Assembly: GCA_900755005.1 (NCBI GenBank)
Contig: CAAEEX010000033.1
Location: forward strand, 1 to 29,069
DNA length: 29,069 bases
Origin: an uncultured Collinsella sp.
GTDB lineage: Bacteria > Actinomycetota > Coriobacteriia > Coriobacteriales > Coriobacteriaceae
Reading direction: 5' to 3'
Shown one piece after another: positions 14,774 to 22,460 of the stretch (position 1 is the first letter of the stretch; each line of letters begins with the position of its first letter). Under the pieces are notes generated by a model, which did not search any database, was not told the DNA's origin, and was given only the letters and a program-made list of their open reading frames with translations. Position numbers and translations under genes: made by a program.

Positions 14774-15697
14774 ATGGCAAACGTTCTTGTCTTTGGTCAC
14801 CAGAACCCCGATAACGACGCCATCATGAGCGCCGTCGTCCTGTCCCAGCTGCTCAATCAGGTTGAGTATGCCGGCAACACCTACGAGGCCTGCGCCCTTG
14901 GTCAGCTTCCGGCCGAGTCCGCCAAGTTGCTCGCCGACGCCGGCATCGCCGAGCCCCGCGTGATCGAGTCCGTCGAGGCCGGTCAGCTCGTCGTTCTCAC
15001 CGACCACAACGAGTCTGCCCAGTCCGTTGCCGGCCTTAAGGACGCCACGGTCTTTGGTGTTGTCGATCATCACCGCATCGGCGACTTCGAGACCGCCGGC
15101 CCGCTGCACTACATCTGCCTGCCCTGGGGCTCCAGCTGCACCATCGTCACCAAGCTCGCCGGCGTGCTCGGCGTTGAGCTTTCCGACGTCCAGGCCAAGC
15201 TGCTGCTCTCGGCCATGATGACCGACACGCTCATGCTCAAGAGCCCCACCACCACCGATGTCGACCGCGCCATCGCCGCCAAGCTCGGCGAGCAGGTGGG
15301 CGTCGACCCGGTTAAGTTTGGCATGGAGGTCTTCCTCACCCGTCCGTCCGGCTCCTTCACTGCAGCCGAGATGGTCGGCAACGACATCAAGATGTTCGAG
15401 CCCGCTGGCAAGAAGCTGCTCATCGGCCAGTACGAGACCGTCGACAAGACCCGTGCACTCGGCATGATCGACGAGATTCGCGAGGCCATGCGCGCCTACG
15501 CCGCCGAGAAGGGTGCCGACGGCATTGTCCTGTGCATCACCGACATCATGGAGGAGGGCTCGCAGGTCCTGCTCGAGGGCGAGACCGAGGCTGCTCAGAA
15601 GGGCCTGGGCATTGCCGACGAGCACGACGGCGTCTGGATGCCGGGCGTCCTCTCCCGTAAGAAGCAGGTCGCTGCCCCCATCATGGCCGCCTGCTAG
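14774..15697 (+). CDS. ppaC: Manganese-dependent inorganic pyrophosphatase (family II)
   Basis: This cytoplasmic enzyme hydrolyses pyrophosphate to two phosphates, pulling biosynthetic reactions forward. It is a DHH-superfamily protein of 307 residues, the normal length for the version without CBS domains. Metal ligands are visible in FGHQNPDNDAI (His9, Asp13, Asp15) and in the VDHHRIGDF motif near residue 98. The C-terminal substrate-binding motif SRKKQVAAP is present. The usual NPDTDS is NPDNDA here, a conservative difference. The ATG follows AGTGGAGGATATCC. It is a single gene with its own terminator at 15717-15756. Confidence 0.95.
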   Translation: MANVLVFGHQNPDNDAIMSAVVLSQLLNQVEYAGNTYEACALGQLPAESAKLLADAGIAEPRVIESVEAGQLVVLTDHNESAQSVAGLKDATVFGVVDHHRIGDFETAGPLHYICLPWGSSCTIVTKLAGVLGVELSDVQAKLLLSAMMTDTLMLKSPTTTDVDRAIAAKLGEQVGVDPVKFGMEVFLTRPSGSFTAAEMVGNDIKMFEPAGKKLLIGQYETVDKTRALGMIDEIREAMRAYAAEKGADGIVLCITDIMEEGSQVLLEGETEAAQKGLGIADEHDGVWMPGVLSRKKQVAAPIMAAC

Positions 15698-15716
15698 GTT
15701 TAGTTGACCGAACGCC

Positions 15717-15756
15717 ACGACCGGATCGCGGACGCCCCGCGCTCCGGTCGTTTTTT
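15717..15756 (+). terminator. Intrinsic terminator of ppaC
   Basis: Arms 15717-15731 and 15736-15750 pair with one mismatch, followed by six T. It starts about 20 bases after the ppaC stop codon. Confidence 0.9.
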
Positions 15757-15895
15757 GTGCACGGCGCCGCGTCGTCTCTCGGACAGGTGTGCCCGTGCCG
15801 TTGAGCAAATAATGTTCAACCTGTGGTTCCGCTTTTCGGCCACGCCTGCGTGCTTGTCGTGCAGGGTAGGCTAGATGCAAGCGTAATACGTTAGA

Positions 15896-15931
15896 GCGCG
15901 GCGCCGCCACTTGGGCGGGCCGTGCTTTTTT
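15896..15931 (+). promoter_or_regulatory. Terminator-like hairpin in the nhaA leader (attenuator candidate)
   Basis: GCGCGG (15896-15901) pairs with CCGTGC (15920-15925), and inner CCGCC pairs with GGCGG, followed by six T (15926-15931). The hairpin ends only 33 bases before the nhaA ATG. ppaC already has its own terminator at 15717-15756, so this one is likely to control entry into nhaA. Just upstream, ACAGG pairs with CCTGT around a small hairpin TTGAGC/GTTCAA (about 15783-15833). Just downstream, ACGGGA/TCCCGT abuts the ribosome binding site. Confidence 0.5.
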
Positions 15932-15964
15932 AAGACGGGAACTTTCCCGTGAAAGGAGCCGCCC

Positions 15965-17323
15965 ATGGCAGCAACTGAGCAGCTGTTCAACGTTCGTGAG
16001 CGCAAGCGCTTTGAACGTCACGACATTTGGGAGCGCATCGCCGAGAACGGCACGATTTCCGCCGCGGTCATGGTGATTGCCGCCATCGCCGCCGTCATTT
16101 GCGCCAATACCGATGCCTACGAGGCCATCCATCACTTTTTGGAGACCCCGCTGTATGTGGGTCTGGGCAACCTTACGGCTGGTCTCACCGTTGAGCTTTT
16201 CGTCAACGACTTCCTCATGGCGATTTTCTTTTTGTTGGTGGGCATTGAGCTTAAGTACGAGATGACGGTCGGCGAGCTCAAAAACCCGCGTCAGGCCATG
16301 CTTCCCATGCTGGCAGCCGTGGGCGGCGTCGTCGTTCCCGCCTGCATCTACCTGATCTTTAACCATGCCGGCGCGCACAACGGCTGGGCCATTCCCATGG
16401 CAACCGATATTGCCTTTGCGCTGGGCGTGCTGTCGCTTTTGGGCAATCGCGTGCCCAACGGCGTGCGCGTGTTCTTCTCGACGCTCGCCATCGCCGACGA
16501 CCTCATCTCCATCGCCGCCATCGCCATTTTCTACGGTCAGAGCCCCAATCCGTTTTGGTTGGGCGCCGCCGCGCTTGTGACCTGCGCGCTCGTGTGGCTC
16601 AACAAGACGCAGCATTACCGCCTTGCCCCGTATTCGGTACTGGGTCTGCTGTTGTGGTTCTGCATGTTCAAGAGCGGCGTACATGCCACGCTTGCTGGCG
16701 TCATCTTGGCCTTTACCATCCCGGCCAAGTGCGGCGTCAAGCTCGATAGCCTCACCGATTGGTTGGGCGAGTGCCTGCCGCTGCTCGATGACCGTTACGA
16801 TGACGAGGCACACATCCTGGGCCAGCATGACTTTACCGTCTCGACCACCAAGGTCGAGCGCGTCATGCACCGCGTGACCCCGCCGCTCATCCGCATGGAG
16901 CGTCTGATCTCCACGCCGGTCAACTTTGTGATCCTGCCGATCTTTGCGTTCGTAAACGCTCAGGTTCGCTTAGTGGGCGTGGACATGAGCACGCTGCTCA
17001 CCGACCCGGTGACGCTCGGCGTGTACTTTGGCATGCTGCTGGGCAAGCCGATCGGCATCTTTGGTATGACGTTTGCCCTGGTTAAGCTTAAGATCTCCGA
17101 GCTGCCGCATAACGTTAACTGGCACATGATTGCCGGTGTGGGCATTCTGGGCGGTATCGGCTTTACCATGTCGATTCTCATCAGCGGCCTTGCCTTCCCG
17201 ACGGCCCAGTTTGAGGTTCTTGCAGCCAAGGCCGCTATTCTCGCCGGCTCTGTCACCGCGGCCGTGCTTGGCATGATCTACATGAGTGTGATCTGCAAGC
17301 ACCCCGCGACCAAGGACGAGTAA
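15965..17323 (+). CDS. nhaA: Na+/H+ antiporter NhaA
   Basis: This membrane antiporter exchanges sodium or lithium for protons, controlling internal pH and salt. The 452-residue protein shows the NhaA pattern: GIELKYEMTVGEL after an early helix, ATDIAFALGVLSLLGNR, and the paired ion-binding aspartates in LAIADDL near residues 175-180, and late helices rich in Gly. About 12 membrane segments are present. It is longer than the E. coli protein mainly through a soluble loop at about residues 255-300 (LLDDRYDDEAHILGQHDF region) and a longer N-terminus. The ATG follows GTGAAAGGAGCCGCCC. The leader has a terminator-like hairpin, which suggests control by attenuation. Confidence 0.94.
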   Translation: MAATEQLFNVRERKRFERHDIWERIAENGTISAAVMVIAAIAAVICANTDAYEAIHHFLETPLYVGLGNLTAGLTVELFVNDFLMAIFFLLVGIELKYEMTVGELKNPRQAMLPMLAAVGGVVVPACIYLIFNHAGAHNGWAIPMATDIAFALGVLSLLGNRVPNGVRVFFSTLAIADDLISIAAIAIFYGQSPNPFWLGAAALVTCALVWLNKTQHYRLAPYSVLGLLLWFCMFKSGVHATLAGVILAFTIPAKCGVKLDSLTDWLGECLPLLDDRYDDEAHILGQHDFTVSTTKVERVMHRVTPPLIRMERLISTPVNFVILPIFAFVNAQVRLVGVDMSTLLTDPVTLGVYFGMLLGKPIGIFGMTFALVKLKISELPHNVNWHMIAGVGILGGIGFTMSILISGLAFPTAQFEVLAAKAAILAGSVTAAVLGMIYMSVICKHPATKDE

Positions 17324-17418
17324 GAGCGCGAAAACCGGCTCCAGAACCGATTCGGGCGCGTTCAAAATGCGGATTCGGGCGGTGCTTGCCGCCTGCCAGA
17401 CACGCCAGTGGTCAAAAA

Positions 17419-17450
17419 ACGCCGTTTGTGAGTACTGTCACAAACGGCGT
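17419..17450. terminator. Perfect 13-bp hairpin after nhaA
   Basis: ACGCCGTTTGTGA (17419-17431) pairs perfectly with TCACAAACGGCGT (17438-17450) around GTACTG. Read on the minus strand it is followed by six T; read on the plus strand by ATCATTTT. It lies 95 bases after the nhaA stop codon and may end transcripts from both sides. CAGTACTCA, from the loop side on the minus strand, recurs in direct orientation near 17609 (ACAGTACTCAT). The gap 17451-17696 contains no gene that I can support. Confidence 0.7.
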
Positions 17451-17649
17451 ATCATTTTAGGTGCGGAAAATAATGAACAAAGTTATAAGAACTGTACGTT
17501 AATGAGTGACCATCGACTTCCAATTTGGCGCTAGCTGACGGTGATTAGGAAGTTTCAAGTCGAGTTTTGCCGATTTCGACCAAGAATCGCTGCTACTAAA
17601 AAGGTAACAGTACTCATATTTGCCCTTTTTTGGCCACAAGCCCTAAAAC

Positions 17650-17698
17650 AAGCCTCGCCAAGGTCGGGAAGCGGGCCAAATCGCCGGCCTCGAGGCTT
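17650..17698 (-). terminator. Weak terminator of the small minus-strand gene
   Basis: AAGCCTCG (17650-17657) pairs with CGAGGCTT (17691-17698), overlapping the stop codon of the small gene. Read on the minus strand GTTTTAGG follows. The loop is long but GC-rich, with possible inner pairing. Confidence 0.4.
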
Positions 17699-17951
17699 AT
17701 TCCACCGTTCCGTAGACGGCGCCCCAGCCGTGGGCGGCCAAGGCGGAGTTGAGCTGGTCGCAAAGTGACTGGCGGTCGTAGTAGCCGGGCGGCAAAAGAT
17801 TCACGATCTCCATGAGGTCGGGCGCCAGGTCCAAGATTTCGGCCTGTACGATCAGATCCAGGCGGTCGATGGCGTGGCGGTCGTAAAACAGTCCGTCGAC
17901 CAGGCGCTGCAAGTCGCCGAATTCCTCGGCCTGAAACGATCCGTACTCCAT
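17697..17951 (-). CDS. Small acidic protein of unknown function
   Basis: I do not recognise this 84-residue protein. It is acidic, has no membrane segment or signal peptide, and has a likely helical centre (LVDGLFYDRHAIDRLDLIVQ) followed by DLMEIVNLLPPGYYDR and a C-terminal helix. The ATG at 17951 (MEYGSFQAEE) is chosen because CAAGGAGGCACT lies directly upstream; an earlier ATG at 17981 lacks such a site. The strong ribosome binding site, normal codon use and a terminator-like hairpin at the end support a real gene. It is divergent from the aminotransferase gene. The LLPPGYYDR core recalls small DUF2795-like proteins, but I would not assign it. Confidence 0.75.
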   Translation of the reverse strand: MEYGSFQAEEFGDLQRLVDGLFYDRHAIDRLDLIVQAEILDLAPDLMEIVNLLPPGYYDRQSLCDQLNSALAAHGWGAVYGTVE

Positions 17952-18053
17952 AGTGCCTCCTTGGGCGCCCCACGCCGGCATGCGCGGCGATTCGTAATTG
18001 ATTGCGATGAACTTAATCTATCACGGCTTCATAACGTTGCGACGATGGCGGTC

Positions 18054-18059
18054 TATACT
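18054..18059 (+). promoter_or_regulatory. Candidate -10 for the aminotransferase gene
   Basis: TATACT in the context GGTCTATACTTAG lies 42 bases before the ATG at 18102. The -35 position (ATAACG) is a poor match. Confidence 0.35.
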
Positions 18060-18101
18060 TAGACGAACTGCAACGTACCGCTTCGCGAAAGGTCGCACCC
18101 C

Positions 18102-19406
18102 ATGCAGACGATCTACCAGAAGATGGAAACCACCGAACTCGATGCCGCCATCGAGGCGTTCAAAGCCGAGGTCGCCGAGGTCAAGGCCAAGGGCCTGGCG
18201 CTCGACATGGCCCGCGGCAAGCCGTCGCCCTCCCAGGTTGACATCTCTCGATCCATGCTCGATATCCTCAATGCCGATGCCGATCTGCATGACGGCAACG
18301 TCGACTGCTCCAACTACGGCTGCTTTGAGGGCATTCCCTCGGCACGCAAGCTGGCGGGGGAGTTCCTGGGTTGTCCTGCCGAGCAGACGCTCGTACTGGG
18401 CTCATCGAGCCTGCTGATCGAGCACGATATCGCCGGTATGTTCTGGCGTTGCGGCTCGTGCGGCAGCGACCCTTGGGAGGCTTACGAGGCAGCGCACGAC
18501 GGCAAGAAGGTCAAGTTCCTGTGCCCCGTTCCCGGCTACGATCGCCACTTTGGCATCACCGCCGACTTGGGCATCGAGAACGTCCCCGTCGCGATGACCG
18601 ACAACGGCCCCGACATGGACGAGGTTGAGCGCCTGGTTGCCGCCGACGATTCCATCAAGGGCATCTGGTGCGTGCCCAAGTATTCCAACCCCACGGGCAT
18701 CACCTTTAGCGAGGACACTGTGCGCCGCCTGGTCGAGATGCCCACGGCCGCGCCCGATTTCCGCATCTTTTGGGACAACGCTTACTGCGTGCACGACCTG
18801 TACGACGAGACCGACGAGCTCGCAAATATCTTTGACCTCGCTCGCGCGGCGGGCACCGAGGATCGCGTGGTGGCATTCGCCTCGACGTCCAAGATCACCT
18901 TCCCGGGCGCCGGCATCGGCTTTATCGGTGCGAGCCCCGCGGTCATCGCCGAGTTCTCCAAGCGCCTGAAGGCCGGTCTTATTAGCGCCGATAAGCTCAA
19001 CCAGCTGCGTCACGTGCGCTTCCTTCCCACCATCGAGGCGGTCAAGGAGCACATGAAAAAGCATGCCGAGTTCCTGCGCCCGCGCTTTGAGGCCGTTGAG
19101 CGTAAACTCACCGAGGGCTTGGGTAACACGGGTTGCGCCACTTGGACTCATCCCCATGGCGGCTACTTTGTGAGTTTTGATGGCCCCGAGGGCTCGGCCC
19201 AGAAGGTCGCCGCGCTTTGCGCAGACCTGGGCGTTAAGCTCACGCCGGCCGGTGCCACCTGGCCCTATGGCAAGGATCCGCGCGACACCAACATCCGCAT
19301 CGCGCCGAGCTATCCCACGGTCGAGGACCTGGAGGCCGCGCTCGATGTGCTGGTGCTGGCCGTTAAGCTTGTCGCTGCCGAGCTTGCGCGTGCCGAGCGC
19401 GCCTAA
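18102..19406 (+). CDS. PLP-dependent aminotransferase, AspB4/MocR-like class
   Basis: This 434-residue fold-type I aminotransferase belongs to the group annotated as aspartate (or alanine) aminotransferase of the AspB4 type, distinct from the classical AspC. Features visible are MARGKPSPSQVD near the N-terminus, the PLP loop LGSSSLL, PVPGYDRHFG, the substrate motif PKYSNPTG, a WDNAYCVHDL segment, and the PLP-binding Lys in ASTSKITFPGAGIGF. It contains no DNA-binding domain. It most likely moves amino groups between aspartate or alanine and 2-oxoglutarate; the exact substrate is not certain. The ATG follows GCGAAAGGTCGCACC. It appears to be a single gene, with a STAS gene 66 bases downstream. 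Confidence 0.9.
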   Translation: MQTIYQKMETTELDAAIEAFKAEVAEVKAKGLALDMARGKPSPSQVDISRSMLDILNADADLHDGNVDCSNYGCFEGIPSARKLAGEFLGCPAEQTLVLGSSSLLIEHDIAGMFWRCGSCGSDPWEAYEAAHDGKKVKFLCPVPGYDRHFGITADLGIENVPVAMTDNGPDMDEVERLVAADDSIKGIWCVPKYSNPTGITFSEDTVRRLVEMPTAAPDFRIFWDNAYCVHDLYDETDELANIFDLARAAGTEDRVVAFASTSKITFPGAGIGFIGASPAVIAEFSKRLKAGLISADKLNQLRHVRFLPTIEAVKEHMKKHAEFLRPRFEAVERKLTEGLGNTGCATWTHPHGGYFVSFDGPEGSAQKVAALCADLGVKLTPAGATWPYGKDPRDTNIRIAPSYPTVEDLEAALDVLVLAVKLVAAELARAERA

Positions 19407-19472
19407 CGCGTAGGGCCCCGCAAGTCCGCGCCTAGTACTATCCGCACTTTCGATACGTAAAGGAGCGTATAC

Positions 19473-19787
19473 ATGGATTTGGGTATTTCAACCAACCCCA
19501 CGCCAGAGCTCTACACCATTAAGGTAACCGGCGAGATCGATATCTCTAACGCCGATAGCCTGCGCAATGCCATCGACCTGGCGCTCGAGCAGCCCACCGA
19601 GGCCGTTGAGCTCGATTTTGCCCAGGTGAGCTACATCGATTCGACGGGCATTGGCGTGCTCGTGGGCGCCGCGCACCACGCGGTTGACCACGGCAAGCGC
19701 TTTAGCTGCACGAATGTGCAGCCCCCGGTGATGCGCGTGGTTCAGCTGTTGGGTGTCGACCAGGAGATTTCGATCACCGCTGCATAA
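19473..19787 (+). CDS. STAS-domain protein, anti-sigma factor antagonist type
   Basis: This is a 104-residue single STAS domain. The motif YIDSTGIGVLVGA near residues 54-66 contains Ser57, the site phosphorylated by a cognate anti-sigma kinase in SpoIIAA/RsbV proteins. By family knowledge the unphosphorylated form frees a sigma factor by binding the kinase. No RsbW-like kinase, phosphatase or sigma factor gene lies nearby, so its partners are unknown. AAAGGAG lies before the ATG, between ATACG and CGTAT, which could form a small hairpin around the ribosome binding site. It may be co-transcribed with the aminotransferase, but function gives no link. Confidence 0.9.
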   Translation: MDLGISTNPTPELYTIKVTGEIDISNADSLRNAIDLALEQPTEAVELDFAQVSYIDSTGIGVLVGAAHHAVDHGKRFSCTNVQPPVMRVVQLLGVDQEISITAA

Positions 19788-19859
19788 TCTTTGCCCCCAA
19801 AAGGGCGTGCCGTTTGGCATATGTTTGTGATGCGCTCGGACGTTTTGGCGTCCGGGCGC

Positions 19860-19865
19860 TATACT
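19860..19865 (+). promoter_or_regulatory. Candidate -10 for the tat-hyp cluster, behind a palindrome
   Basis: TATACT lies about 80 bases before the tatA/B start. A 9-bp inverted repeat (19834-19842 with 19849-19857, around TTTTGG) ends two bases before it and occupies the -35 region. That could be an operator or the terminator stem of the STAS gene; there is no T-run, which favours the former. Confidence 0.35.
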
Positions 19866-19940
19866 TGACCGAATGAATAGACGAGTTCCGGCCGAATGGC
19901 GCGGTGCGGGCTCGACTCACATCGAGCCTTGGAGGTATGT

Positions 19941-20513
19941 GTGTTTGGTATTGGAGAGGGTGAGCTCGCGATCATCGTGGTCTTCGGCTTTTTGCTGTTT
20001 GGCCCGGATAAGCTCCCGCAGATGGGCCGCACGATCGGCCGTGCCATCCGTCAGTTCCGCGAGACGCAGGAAAAGATGACGGCCGTTGTTCAGTCCGAGA
20101 TTATCGATCCGGTGAGCGAGGCCGCGTCGGCCCCGGTCAAGCCCAAGAAGACTGCTGCGACCGACGACGATTCCGATGCGGATGAGGATGCCGCCGAGAC
20201 GGCAGCGCCCGCCAAGAAGGAGACCTTTGCCGAGCGTCGCGCCCGTCTTGCTGCCGAGAAGGCCGCAAGCGAGGGTGCTGCTGAGGGCGAAGGCGCTGTT
20301 GATGAGGCCGAGGGTACAGAGCCTGCTACTGCCGTCGAGCCCGAGCCTGCTGCAGAGCCCGAGCCCGAGCCGGCAGAGCCCACGACGGCTGACCTCTACG
20401 CCCGCCGTCCCCGCAAGCGCAAGGCTGTCGTCGACCAGCTCGCTCGCGAGCTCGAGGCCGAGGACGCTGCCGAGACTGCTGCCGCCGATGCCCCGAAGGG
20501 AGGCGATGAGTAA
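19941..20513 (+). CDS. Twin-arginine translocase subunit TatA/TatB
   Basis: This is a membrane-anchored component of the Tat pathway, which exports folded proteins. The 190-residue protein has a short N-terminal membrane helix (about residues 7-21), the hinge FGPDKLPQ, an amphipathic helix (about 28-48), and a long tail rich in Glu, Ala and Pro (about 70-190). FGPDKLP is closer to TatB, but no separate TatA is present, so it may do both jobs. GTG at 19941 (MFGIGEGEL) is chosen because GGAGG lies five bases before it and family members begin this way; the frame continues to an ATG at 19896 without support. Its stop overlaps the tatC start as TAATG. Confidence 0.88.
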   Translation: MFGIGEGELAIIVVFGFLLFGPDKLPQMGRTIGRAIRQFRETQEKMTAVVQSEIIDPVSEAASAPVKPKKTAATDDDSDADEDAAETAAPAKKETFAERRARLAAEKAASEGAAEGEGAVDEAEGTEPATAVEPEPAAEPEPEPAEPTTADLYARRPRKRKAVVDQLARELEAEDAAETAAADAPKGGDE

Positions 20514-21304
20514 TGCCTATCGGACCTGCGCGTATGCCGCTCTTCGATCACCTGGGAGAGCTCCGTCGCCGCCTGACCATCGTGGTCGTGTCGGTGTTTG
20601 CCGCCGCCATCGTGCTGTACTTTGCCACGCCCGTGGTGCTCGACATCTTGGAAGACCCCATCCGCTCCTTTGTGCCGGACGGTAAGTTCTACATCACCAC
20701 CACGCTCGGCGGTTTTGGCCTGCGCTTCTCGCTGGCCATCAAGATGGCCGTGGTCATGTGCACGCCCATGATCATCTGGCAGATCCTGGCATTTTTCCTG
20801 CCGGCACTGCGCCCCAACGAGCGCAAATGGGTTGTGCCCACGGTGCTCGCCTCGACGGTGCTGTTCTTCCTGGGTGCCATCTTCTGCTACTTCATCATTA
20901 TCCCGGCGGGCTTTGAGTGGCTCATCGGCGAGACCTCGGCCGTCGCTACGGCGCTGCCCGACCTGGAGAACTACGTCAACATGGAGCTGCTCTTTATGAT
21001 CGGCTTTGGTGTGGCGTTTGAGCTGCCGCTCATCATCTTCTACCTGTCTGTTTTCCACATCGTGTCCTACGCGGCCTTCCGCAGCGCCTGGCGCTACGTG
21101 TACGTAGGCCTGCTCGTGGGTTCGGCTGTGATTACGCCCGACGGCTCGCCCGTCACCCTGGGCCTAATGTACGGCGCCCTGCTCTCGCTCTACGAGATTT
21201 CGCTCGCCATCGCTCGCGTGGTCATTACCGCGCGCGAGGGCAAGGAGGGCCTGTTCGTGAGCCGTCTGGACCTGTTCTCGGACGACGAGGACGACGAGGA
21301 GTAA
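20513..21304 (+). CDS. tatC: Twin-arginine translocase subunit TatC
   Basis: TatC is the membrane receptor that binds the twin-arginine signal peptide. The 263-residue protein has six hydrophobic segments and the conserved N-terminal MPLFDHLGELRRRL, with a later ELPLIIFYL pattern. It ends in an acidic tail (DDEDDEE). The ATG at 20513 overlaps the tatA/B stop by one base; an internal ATG at 20534 (MPLFDHL) is an alternative start. hypA begins six bases after the stop, so tatA/B, tatC and hypA form one tight unit. Confidence 0.95.
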   Translation: MPIGPARMPLFDHLGELRRRLTIVVVSVFAAAIVLYFATPVVLDILEDPIRSFVPDGKFYITTTLGGFGLRFSLAIKMAVVMCTPMIIWQILAFFLPALRPNERKWVVPTVLASTVLFFLGAIFCYFIIIPAGFEWLIGETSAVATALPDLENYVNMELLFMIGFGVAFELPLIIFYLSVFHIVSYAAFRSAWRYVYVGLLVGSAVITPDGSPVTLGLMYGALLSLYEISLAIARVVITAREGKEGLFVSRLDLFSDDEDDEE

Positions 21305-21310
21305 ATCGGT

Positions 21311-21667
21311 ATGCACGAGGTTGGCATTGTCAACGGCATACTCGATACAGTGATTCGCGCGGCGCGTGGGGCGGGGGCCTCGCGCGCCGTTTTGGTAACG
21401 CTGCGTATCGGGGATATGACCGAGGTCGTGCGCGAGGCGCTTGACTTTGCGTGGGAGACGTTTCGCGACGAGGACCCGCTCACGCGCGGCTGCGAGCTTG
21501 CCGTGGAGGAAGTCCATCCACAAAGCGAGTGTCTGGACTGCGGTGAGGTCTTTGAGCACGATCGTTTTCACTGTCGCTGTCCCCAGTGTGGTGGTGCCAA
21601 CGTGCGCCTACTGCACGGCCGCGAGCTCGATATCGCGAGTATCGAAATCGAAACCCCCGACGATTAG
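21311..21667 (+). CDS. hypA: Hydrogenase nickel incorporation protein HypA
   Basis: HypA is a nickel and zinc metallochaperone that delivers nickel with HypB to [NiFe]-hydrogenase or urease. The 118-residue protein has the invariant N-terminus MHE, with the nickel ligand His2. Its zinc site is made of two CxxC pairs (Cys74/Cys77 in CLDC and Cys90/Cys93 in CPQC). Length and layout are typical. It follows tatC by six bases and precedes hypB by 55 bases. A TATAAA at 21692-21697 may give hypB its own promoter. No hydrogenase or urease subunit is in the window. Confidence 0.95.
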   Translation: MHEVGIVNGILDTVIRAARGAGASRAVLVTLRIGDMTEVVREALDFAWETFRDEDPLTRGCELAVEEVHPQSECLDCGEVFEHDRFHCRCPQCGGANVRLLHGRELDIASIEIETPDD

Positions 21668-21722
21668 CCCGCTAGCCATCTGGTGATGGGGTATAAAGGG
21701 GCCAAAGTAAGGAGCGCTAAGT

Positions 21723-22406
21723 ATGGCTGAGAAAACGATTGATATCGCGTCGCCGATTCTGTCGCGCAACGAGCGCCTGGCAGATCAGCTGCGTCAGCGA
21801 TTTAAAGAGACAAACACCTATGTGATCAATGTCTTGTCGAGCCCCGGCTCGGGTAAGACCACCACGATTCTGGGCACCAACGAACGCCTGCGCGACAAGG
21901 CCGGCCTGCACTGTGCCGTCATCGAGGGCGATATCGCCTCGGATGTCGACGCCATCACCATGAAGGAAGCCGGCATGCCCGCCATCCAGATCAACACGGG
22001 CGGTCTGTGCCACCTCGAGGGCAACATGATCATGGAGGCTGTCGATGCGTTCGACCAGGCCGTCGGTCTGGAGAACATCGACGTCATTTTTATCGAAAAC
22101 GTGGGCAACTTGGTCTGCCCGGTCGACTTTGACCTGGGTGAGAACCTGTCCATCATGATTCTCTCGGTGCCCGAGGGCGACGACAAGCCCATCAAGTACC
22201 CGGGCATTTTCCAGCACGCCGGCGCGCAGCTGCTCAATAAGGTCGACGTGGCCCCAGCTTTCGATTTTGACATGGATAGGTATACTAAGACACTCGATGA
22301 CCTCAATCCGCAGGCGCCGCGGTTTGCCGTGAGCGCGCGCAAGGGCGAGGGCATGGATGCCTGGTGCGATTGGCTCATCGGGCAGATTGAGCAAGCAAGG
22401 GCGTAA
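21723..22406 (+). CDS. hypB: Hydrogenase/urease nickel incorporation GTPase HypB
   Basis: This GTPase inserts nickel together with HypA. The 227-residue protein has the P-loop SSPGSGKTT at residues 39-47, a metal-binding region INTGGLCHLEGN, the switch region IENVGNLVCPVDFDLGE and the base-recognition motif NKVD. The His-rich or CxxCGC N-terminal nickel store found in some HypB proteins is absent. In the switch region the two key Cys/His elements (GLCHLEG and LVCP) are preserved. The ATG follows AGTAAGGAGCGCTAAGT. The gene completes the tat-hyp cluster. Confidence 0.95.
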   Translation: MAEKTIDIASPILSRNERLADQLRQRFKETNTYVINVLSSPGSGKTTTILGTNERLRDKAGLHCAVIEGDIASDVDAITMKEAGMPAIQINTGGLCHLEGNMIMEAVDAFDQAVGLENIDVIFIENVGNLVCPVDFDLGENLSIMILSVPEGDDKPIKYPGIFQHAGAQLLNKVDVAPAFDFDMDRYTKTLDDLNPQAPRFAVSARKGEGMDAWCDWLIGQIEQARA

Positions 22407-22460
22407 GTCGGCCGCCATACGGGCGGGCGTAGCCGCAGAGATACGAGATAGGAGCCTCTT

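Noticed and set aside
14738..16870. A 710-codon open frame on the minus strand
   Set aside because: It lies antisense to ppaC and nhaA, spans their terminators, and has the His/Asp/Gly/Gln-rich composition typical of antisense frames in GC-rich genes.
17541..17768. A 75-codon frame on the plus strand in the nhaA/aminotransferase gap
   Set aside because: It has no ribosome binding site, unusual composition, and runs antisense into the well-supported small gene at 17697-17951.
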